NCBI GenBank assembly: GCA_963931865.1
Contig: OZ007513.1
Span: forward strand, 9,180,155-9,244,154
Source: Axinella damicornis
Lineage: Eukaryota; Porifera; Demospongiae; Axinellida; Axinellidae
Direction: 5' to 3'
DNA: 64,000 bases
Below are positions 50,801 through 61,600 of this stretch, one piece after another (the first letter of the stretch is position 1; each line of letters opens with the position of its first letter). A program made the translations under genes and the position numbers. The notes under the pieces were generated by a model, which made no database searches, was not told the DNA's origin, and saw nothing but the letters and a program-made list of their open reading frames with translations.

Positions 50801-53800
50801 AGACGAATGCAGAACATTGTGGGGCGAGCCTGAGCGAGTAGTTGTCAAATGTGCATGGAGCAGTTGCATGAGCATGTGTCAGATGCATGTGCATGACTGT
50901 CAGTGCATGTCATCTGAATGTGACGGAGAGCATAGCATGACTTAGAAGTTATGACACTAAAAGTACACCCGTGCACTTCACAGCAACTGCGAATCAGGTT
51001 AGCCGAAGCAGTCTGGTAGGTAGGTCCAGGAAAACTCTCTGTCTTTGCTGTCGCCACTGGAGGGCGACTTTCTCATTCTCTGCTGATGCCAGATCTGTGT
51101 CTTGACTGCATGTCACAGTGAGTTAAGTGTTACCGAGCGCAGACCAGTCAAGTTCCCATCCTCTGGCAACAGCTGAAGCAGCAGTCTAACACACCGTGAT
51201 GGTTTATAGCTATTAAAACCTGCATGCATGCTAGCTAGCTAGCTAACTTGATGCACACCATGATGTGCTCTGCATGCAGGACATGAGATCGCTTGAAGCA
51301 CTCTCCCCGTCTTCATTAAATGCTTTAGCCCCTCACCGCGCACTATAGTCTCCATCCTTGTTGAGGTAGACCGTTCATGGTTCGCATGGTTCGCGTCTAT
51401 GTCGTTGACGTTGGCAATGGTGAGTTCGTTTGTGGTTTGAATTAACGCATGACGCAATGGCACGCAAAATACGAGCAGGAAGTGATTTACGGCACGACGT
51501 ACGATAGATATAAAGAAATATATAAATATATGGAAAATTCACAGCAAACTCGTCTATGTGGGGCTCGCTCAGGCTCGCCCCAATTATATGTTATTATATG
51601 TTATTATGTTATTATATATTATATGTTATTATATAGACATGTATGCATTCTGTACTTGGCCACAATGATAATTATGTAAATATGCTTACCTCCCTCATCC
51701 ACAAAATTGTTTTCCAACAGCATTTTCAGGGTGTCAGCAGATACGTCAGATGGAATATCACGAATGCTCTGATTACCAAAACTCAGTCCAAATGTGCCTG
51801 AGACCGGTGGAGTTCCCACTGCAGTCCGCTGAATATCAACTCGTGCATTTTGAGAATCGAGGTGGTAGAGGCCTTGCAACAGAGACATCCCATTCCCACA
51901 CTCGCGGGTAGTGTACACAACTTGGTACCTGCCCCAGATTAGCATGTAGCTTGGATCAGACCCGGCATGGCTATTTGAGCCTGAGCCCGATGCTTCACGT
52001 TCAGGCCTTGATGCGTTGCGGAGTTCTGGCTGTTCAAGGAGTCCTCCGGTCACACCAACATAGTTCACAGTGACAGACCCTGGACTAGCCGGGGGAGCCA
52101 CCTGAGTGACTGAGAAGAACAGTGGACATAATCATTATGCGAGTGTTCTTCTGCACAATAGCTTAGAGTAGAATGGCACATAAACGTTGCATCCTTAGAA
52201 ATTACAGCTTTATAGTGAGAGGATGCCCATTCTTGTCATTGATCGACCTAACTAGCGCTCCACATCCAAACGTATTAGTTAACACCTGGAAGCAGAGGTG
52301 GGGCTCGCACACACCAACTGAGCAACCCACCCGGCATGTGCACTTATCAATGTTGAAGTGTGCAATTCAAATGCTCACCCATGTAGGAACGCTTTTGTTC
52401 TACTGCCACTCGTGTATACCACTTCAGAAAACTGACTAGCACTTGCTATGTGCAGCAACAATCCCATGACGTGCATGCCTCCCAACAAGGTATGTAATGA
52501 AACATACAGTGTTGATAATTGGCAGCATATATACACTGCTCACCAGTTCACTGTGCAAAGTTCAACATGACATATATATGTGGTACAAGGACTACATACA
52601 TTTCAAACATGGCAGATGTATTTATGCATACGCTCATATATATCCAGTGTTCAATAAAAAACATGCTGTCCCTCAAATTTACTAATGCGATCTGCACTAT
52701 GTATGTATCTCCACATTAAAATTACCATTGTGGAGGTAATTACATTGCCTTTTGGTCTGGATGAAGCGTTGATATAACTATGCTGAATAATACTCAAGCA
52801 ATTGTATACACTTACTTGAGTGTTGTGCTCTAGAAATCGTGAACTCGTCAATCCAGAAGCTGTTTCCTGTGCTGTCAAACTGAATTCTGCTGACCTCGTG
52901 TTCTATTCCTTCCACAACAGTGGTGAAGCAGGACTGAAGATTAATGCAGGTGTGCTGCCAGCTGGTATAGTCCTGGATCACAGGCCAGTCATTGCACTCA
53001 CGGAGATCAATATCTTGATTTCTTTGTACAAATCTAAAATTAACTTCAGTGTAGAATCTAGTCTGGGCCCTCAGTCGAGGGACATTTCCTTGGTGAGCAA
53101 AACAGAGCTACAGAAAAGGAAGGAAACCATTCCAAATGCTATGTACATATCCTCAAACAGGAATAGTACCTCATGCTAGCCATAAAATGGAATAGAAGTA
53201 CGGTCTGGTGGGTACTTCTAGTGCATGCTCCCATATAATTATACATTCACAAAATCTTTAAAGATCTACGTACTATTGTCACCAAACTGCCTAGGAACGG
53301 AAAACAGAAACAATAGAGGCACAGACACACTGGACTATAGCTCGTTCCAAGGCCCCGCCCAGCTTTTCATCGCTTGCAATACGGAAAAGCGGGGAGATCC
53401 TAGCTGGTATGCTTTCCCACGTGAACATTACGTAATCGACAAATGGCCAAAATTTTCAGAACAAAAAAGTGAAGTTTCGTTAAACCAACTACACGTTCAA
53501 TGCTTGGTATGTATGACAGTCGCCCCCCGCAAGCCAGATACGTGTGATAAGTTACCTGGTACCTTAGCTCTTCTTTCTGTTCTGAGCACCAGTTCGCCCA
53601 CTTTCAATTAAGTCCTTTCTACCACCTTTCTACCCTTGCATGTGAGGAAACATACCAGGCCCTCCGTGTTCTCTCGTGCAATTGAAAGTGGTGCACGGGC
53701 CTGGGAATGAGGCTAACTTTGGACTGCATCACATTTTAATGCTGCCACGCCACTTTTCTCTCCTTCTTACAGGAACAAGGCTAGAAAGACTGCATGCACA

Positions 53801-56800
53801 TAATATGCGACAAGCAAAAACCTGTGATGCTTGTGTTGTTAATTGTGTGTGTGGGTATGTACACTGCAGCAAGTTCAATGCTGGCACTAGCCCAAAATTG
53901 CTTGCCCTTGTGCACCACCAACGTACCAGCATTATGCAATCTGGTCATGTTATTGTAGAACCATTCAGCTTATGGTTCTTTTATACAGGCAACACGAGTT
54001 CAAATGCCTATAAATTGTAGCCACAGCTACAGACTAGGGCTGAGTGATAGTATCGATAGTTCGATTACCGCAATACAATCCTATATACAATCGCAATAGC
54101 AATAGTAACTTCTGCTGCATCGCAATAAACTGCACATACGCAATTGTACATGTTCTTGCGTATTTGCAAAGTGCGATGATGGCCTGTTGTGTGCCTACTC
54201 AGCCCAATCTTTTACCACTGGAAGGAGCCAAGAGTGGGGTTTGGAGATATTTTGGTTTCCTACGTAGATAACGTTTGGGGATAACTTGGAATCTACTAAA
54301 ACACTTACATATCCGTTTCTGGTGACTTTAATGGTGGAGTCGATGTCGTCAGACTGCCATACAGTTCGAGGATTCTTTGCAGAGTAATGTCCGCAGAATG
54401 ATGTAGTATTGTCTCGTCCTAAGCCGTCTTCATAGGTGGCATTGTAAAAAACAGAGCGTTGAAGAGGAGTGATTTCACACTGCCATGCAAACAAGTTTGA
54501 AATTTCAGCTTCCATTTCCTCTGAAGAGACGCTCAGTGGCAAATTACTGCTAAACCTTGGTACAGGAACACCGTCATTGAAGCCGACTTTGAAAGATTCG
54601 GGAATGGTGAGCTCTTGGACCACTTCAATTCTCACTGTCTGACTAGCATTCCCACAGGGAAATGGAAAAGAGCTGACGGTTAGTTCTGGAATATCAGATT
54701 CTGTAACTCCGAATCCTGTCAAGAAGATGATGGTAAAAGTTATCACGCCAGTTTCATCTCTGTTGTCTTCTTTTTTGACTACAACACGTCCAACCCGTTG
54801 AATGCTTTGCAGATCATTCAGAGTCTCTGCAATGTACTCAGCTGAGAGCTCCAGCGTTAGGGAGTATACTTCATCGGATATGTTGAGGGATAATTCACAG
54901 ATCATCATGCTGTCTACGTCTTCCAAATCGCTAATCACGATCTTTCTTATAGCTGGTAAAACACCGGTGATGATATCCTGTAGGTAGACACATTGTGAAG
55001 TAGATCAGTGGTGCGATTGAGGACAAGTACTGACTTCAAAAAAGTTCTGTTAATTTCTGTACATTTAATTTAAATGCCTGAGTAGGTGTGACCAATCAAC
55101 ATGCATGAATACAACAGTCTTAAATATTATATTTTCTTGTGACAGGCATGATCTATATGCACACTTTGTAAATTCAAATTTGACAATTTAGGGATGGGAT
55201 AGGACTAAGGACAGGCAATGGCATTTCGCCTTGTTGTTTTTGAGAGGTGAAGTATGGTAGGCAATTATGTTTTCTTGTAACCATATTATGTAACAAATGT
55301 ATGTCCTCACTGGAGCACTTACATGTTTCTCCTTGACAACAGTGGAAGATATGTTGATCATCTGGACCTCGTTGTCTCCATTGAAGGGGTATGTGTTTAG
55401 GCTTAGGTTGTGTATCTTGGCTGAAATACCTAAATACCATGGCCCGTTACCCTGGTTCGAGATAGATTCCATGTAGTACGCTTTGCCACCTTCAAGAAGA
55501 ACTGGAGCGGCAGTCTGTGTGGAATAGAAAGTCCAGCTCCGCCTTGTGTGCTGTGGAGCATGTGCTATCAGCTGCTTGTGCTCATCCGACGTGTTTGGGC
55601 TCAAGTACAGACGGCTATGGTCATCAGATATAAGTCCAAATGTATAGAGGCTTGTGAGTGGTGGCACAAAGAACCCACTGAACCGTTGGACAAAGTAATT
55701 TCTCTCCCCAAACTCCCTTGGAGCATCATTGTCACGGTATGCCCTCTCTTGTGGAGAAGTTTTCTCAGAACGTGGCCTCCCCTCTATACCATCCAGCAAA
55801 GAAAATCCAGTCCATACCTCCCGAAGTAGACCACGCCCACCTACACAGAATAATGAATTAAAGGTGAGTATGTGCATGACATCGTAAAGTCAACATGCCT
55901 GCTATAAGTAAACACTATAGGACAGTTTAGTTACAGTCACACATAGGCCTGCACGGTATGGCGATATTTACCTTTATCGATGGTATGCGTGCATGGCGTT
56001 GCGTTTTTTGGACGTGAACGATATTTTCAAAAAACGGATAATTAGAACATTCGGTAAGTGCACGAGGCAACTTAGTTGATCAGTACAGCGATGAGCGACG
56101 TACACGCGACGGTTCTACGAGCTACAGAGCCTGGTGAATCTGCTGCAGGCGATGCCGAGATCTCGTTAATAAACTAAGCTGTTACTGCTGTTTGGAACGA
56201 GCGTTGAAGCAGACGAGAAAGGCAAACCACAATCACCTGACCGCCCAAATGCCACCTGCGTATGCAAGCCACCAAGTCTCAGCGAAGGACGGTAATCTTT
56301 ACAGCCAGATTGTACGTTTATTAGTTATACCTTACCTTACCTCTGCCCTTACCAAGCTGTATGGCTACTTTTGTGATATTTAGTAATATCGTGGCATCGT
56401 GCATGATGATATACTGTGGATTAAAAAAAATGATATCGTGCAGGCCTAGTCGCACAGTCCGGAGTCGATCTGACGTACCTACAACCCTGACATTTACATA
56501 GTCAATATATACTGTATACAGTGCATGTAATCCCGTATGCAGGAGGTACCTGGGTAATATGTCGATCTGGGAGGCTGTACTCCAGTTATACACTTGACCG
56601 TATTGTTGCCTTCCACTGTCACACCTTCACAAGGGACTCCTACGAGGAAGAGATGCAGTTACATGAATAGAATAGTCTCATTCCCAGAATAGTCTCATTC
56701 CCAGACCCCAGACATGCACCCGCAAAAGGGGTCTGGTTACAATGCGACATTTTGCTCGGTCCTAGGACATTGATGTCTGGATGTGGGATGGCCAATCGGA

Positions 56801-58595
56801 GTTTAGCTAGAGCAAGAAATTACTTTGCAGTTTCCGTGTCGGCTAAGTAGACCTGGTAGACACAGCCCAGAAACTATGCGAAGAGGAGTTCTACCTTCAT
56901 TGGCACAAAGAATGTCTATTTCCTATCTCACCACTTTACTGGGCATCATCAAATTTGCCATTTTTGCCTGATTATGTCATCATGGTCACGTCCCTCGAAG
57001 GTCAGGCAGCTCGTCGTATTGTCACCAGACCCCTTCTTCGCAGGTGCGCGTTCGGGGTCTGGGAACGAGACTAAGAGTAGAAAGCATTCCCCATTCTGTA
57101 ACTTAAGCTTGTGGTAAACAGAGTTGATAGGGTTTCAGCAAGAGGAAGATTATATAGCTTGCAACATAAAAATTAATCACGACATCAGTAGCGGTCAGAG
57201 ATCACTAGAGTAGCAAAACTGAACTTTGAGGGGTTTCTGAAGTCTGGAGTCTGGACGGTCAGATCAAGATGGTATGGGTAGACAGCTGTACACAGATCAC
57301 CAAAGCTACGACAAACTATGTATATAAGACCCAACCTATCCCTACTAATCTCCCCTGTTCATCTCACCTCCCACAAGGACCTTGATGTTGCCTGAATACT
57401 CAGCGATGGGCGTGTTGAGTGTGATGGAAATTTGTGTTCCTCCTCTGGTGCTGCCGCTTGCAGGAAACACATTCAGGATATCTATGCAATGAAGTATTGT
57501 CAGTGAGTAGCATGGTTAGAGAGACAAATGTAAACCCCCCACCTGCTTCCTACGCTATTTGCATTCCTTTCGCTTGCATTTAATCAGCTCAGCAAACGCT
57601 TATAGCTGGCAACAGAGAACCCTCTTCATGTTTACGTATGTTGGAGCCAACAGAAATTTAAAACCAGCTGAAGGTACAGTGAGTGTGGTTCATACTCACA
57701 TGCACTACAGCAGGAAAGTCGTCTGTCATCTGATAGTTTCGTGGAAGACACTAGCTGGTACCGACTACTCTCGTACTCCCGAAGAGGGCTGTTTTACTGG
57801 TCAGGAATGCATACTACCTCTGGGAGTCAAGTTGAAACCGTCCAGATATTCATCCTACAGAGCTCGAATGTACCACTAGTTGAATGGCTCCATTACGAAA
57901 GTCACTGGCATTTCCAACTTGCTTGAAAATGGAGGTTAAAACCAGAAATGAAAAGTTTTATCTGGTTACAAGCAATTGGTGGAGACATTGCAATGTATTT
58001 CCACGTGTCAATAGCATTTGACTTTAAAGCACCGGATACTGCAGGTATAATAGGCTATATAGCACCCCATCCCTCCCCCATACTTCAGCCCTGCCCATTG
58101 GCACTTAATACATACTTTACCTACCATACGTAGTTACATATCTTTACTAGAGCTGCAGACGTGCACTAACCTTCAGATGTGCACTAACCTGCAGACGTGC
58201 ACTAACCTGCAGACGTGCACTAACCTGCATGGGTCTGGAATGTGTATGGCTGGAACTTGTTGTCCAGACCAATGAGATTTCGACTGAATGAGATGAAGGT
58301 GCTGCAAAGACAATATGCAAGAGGAGAGTTTGATGAACTAGCTGAAGCACACACCATTTGCAAGTAATAAGATGAGTTGGCTGAATGCACAGAAACAAAC
58401 AACAAATACTGGGATAATAATCATAACAGTATCTCAGACAGAGACAGCAACTGACTTCTTTAATGATTCAGTAGAAGAATTATCAACCATAAGGGCATAT
58501 AATTGATGGTTCTAGGCACTGAAGAGATTGTATTACCCTAGCCCGACAGTGAGAAGCAATGTGTGTGTGTGTGTGTGTGGTGGTGGTGGTGGTGG

Positions 58596-58626
<31 letters not shown>

Positions 58627-61600
58627 TAAGCCTGAGTCTGCCACAGTCATGTGGTTCCAACCTGCAATCAATCAAACCTAGGTATGTACATCCAAATGGT
58701 TTGCTCCCGCTCAAGTGGGGGAAAACATTAAGAGAGGATGAGAGCCTGCTGAGAGCTTGTACGTCAGAGCTGATTAGGGTTCTTCCAGCAGTCACAGGTA
58801 CGTAAACATTGCATGCACGGCTGAGTTAGTTCGTGCTTTTTCTCAGCTCTCCAAGTTGCCAACACACAACAACATATCTTCCCACCACATTTCTACTCTT
58901 CAAAAACTCACATGAGAAGAGATATACCAGATACGCTTTCTATGTACATGTATATACTAGTGTACATGTTATCACATGTCACATGGGAGTGGCATGGGAA
59001 CGAAGTAGGTTGTAATTACATCCAAACTTACTTTCCACGTATGGCCAAAATACAAGTAGTGTTCATTGAACCTAGGTGGGGGTGAAGATGCATACTGTTA
59101 ACCACGATACTTTCTAGTGAAACATGCGGATGGTGTAGTACAATCTGATATCACAGTGATTTGCTAACAAGTGGTTTCAAGTGCTCAGCTGAGACTACAC
59201 GTCAATCATCTTTGCTTATAAAGCTCCCCCATTGGCGGTGGTACACTGGTAGGCTAGGGTGAGAGTCTCTAGCGCTCAACCCAGGCTCTGTCCTGGGCTC
59301 GAATCCCACTAAAGCCGGCCCTTGGTTTTTCCGTTGAAGGGTGGTTTGCCTTATTTGCTTCCAGCAAAAACAATGCCATTTATGGTAACCCTAGCATGTT
59401 CAGTATTACAATGACATAATCTAAGGAAAGCGACACCCAGAAGCACCCAGTGCATGGGCTACCAAAATGTCCCCAAAACTCTCTATAGAAACAAAAGTGA
59501 ACATCAGGTGATGAGATCACAACATTGTGTTGCAGTGCCAGTCCTGCAGCACTTGAAGTACTCTACACAACAATTGCATGATGGTGAAACTGTAGTCGAT
59601 CCCTCTCGTACATGTATTGAGATTGATTGTGCATTCATGTGCTCACCGATTCTGTTTTCAGTTGTGGGCCTGCAGGTGACATAGCCTCTTGTTGACGTCG
59701 TCAGAGCTGCACCATACCTGGACAGAGGATACAAAAGGACTGAAAACTCATACAAATGGGGCTGATGTCGGCAGCTAATGCAACTGGTTTGAGCATTGGC
59801 AGCGTATCTACCACCCAGAGGTAACACCAGTCCCACGCCATGTTCCCAGCCCTATCCCATTTGTATCTTGAGCTTCAGTTTCCGATGAATACACAGAAGC
59901 AGAAGATTGAGAATAAAGGGGAAGGCCTTTTCATGGAGATACGTACCTATTCTTGCCGATGGCATTCCCACTGCATCCACTTAATATCAATGATGTCACT
60001 CATGTGATTTCAATATCGCTTCTTCTTAAGGTTACGGGATAGTTGTGCGCACGCCGTGCAAAATGTATTGGGAAATGTATACTTAAGCTCGCTAACCAAA
60101 GATCTCTGGTACGAAGAGCGTGAGCAACTTGATTCTGGCGGTGGAGGTACGTGCGCTGTCACAAGGTGCAGGGCATGACGGAAGCTTTTTTTGATAGCAT
60201 ATTCCTTGGCAAATTTATCTGCTGTCTCGCTCAAGAAAAGCGGTAAATACAGCTTTTTGGTGAACTGAACTGCTCGTTTTTGCACGGCCATACAGCGTAT
60301 CGGTAAAAGCTTCCGTCATGCCCTGCACTTTGTGACAGCGCACCTCCACCTCCAGAATCAAGTTGCTCACGCTGTTCTTACCAGAGATTCTTGGTTAGCG
60401 AGCTTAAGTATACATTTCCCAATACATTTCGCACGGCGCGCGCACAAGTATCCCGTAACCTTAAGGTTAGTCAATAGTACACATCAGCAGAAGAGAAAGC
60501 GCAATAGGTACACATTTGAAACTGTCTAACTTTGTATGTGGCATGTACTGTTCATGGGCATTGAATACTGTATGGATCATGACACCATCATCAATCCAGA
60601 TAGTGTACACCACAGCTGCTGTACGTAGTTGTCATCTAGCCTCGTTCCCAGGCCTCTACCACAGCTTTTGTCGCTTGCAGTACGAAAATCGTGGAGAAGG
60701 CCTGGAAGGGTTTCGCACGTGATGCGTGCCGCGACCGTCATAAAACGTCATCCGTTCAAGGCCACTATGTACTAGTACACTAGCTACGATCGCGTACGGA
60801 GACAAGTCAACGGCCAGAAGAGAGCCACACCGACTTATCCAAGCTAGAAGTCTTACCTTCGAAGTAGTGCTGAGCTGCAAGTGTTGTACTTTCCAGAGCG
60901 ATGGCAGAATGAACAGTCAAAGCGCTTCATGCGCTTCGAAGTTATAACCGTTGTATTGCAGCCATCTCTCAGCGGTTTTGTTTCAAATCGAGGTATGTTG
61001 TATAGGTAGGACCTGCCTCTCCTCTGGAGTTTGTCTGGTCTCTGTAGCGTCTCTGGAACAGGCGATAGCCAGTTGAATACTGTGAGTATGCATTAACGGA
61101 ATCCGTGACGTAAGCGGCGGCACGCATCACGTGCGAAACCCTTCCAGGCCTTCTCCGCGATTTTCGTACTGCAAGCGACAAAAGCTGTGGTGGAGGCCTG
61201 GGAATGAGGCTAGTTGTCATCCACATTCCAGATCAAAGATTATTACTTACCAAACAGATAGTTGCAATAGCTGACAAATTATTCATAATTGGTGCACCAA
61301 ATATGGAGTTACCTTATTCCCTAGTGGTAGAAACGCCTACAAATGTTTGTGACCTGGCAACAGCATTGTAATGCTAGCTATACATGTGCATATCATTTCA
61401 TATTGCAGCTGGTATTCAGGCACGGGGACAGGCACAGGGACAAGCTGAAAACTTGCCATGTATTTGGAACGGTGGTGAACTGAAACGAAAGCGAAAGCCA
61501 CGAAAGCCAACAGCTGCTGAAAAGCAATGTGGTAGCTGCTTAAAAGAAAACCAACTTAGCAGGCAGTGAAATAACTGCAATCATAATATCTCCTTACAGT

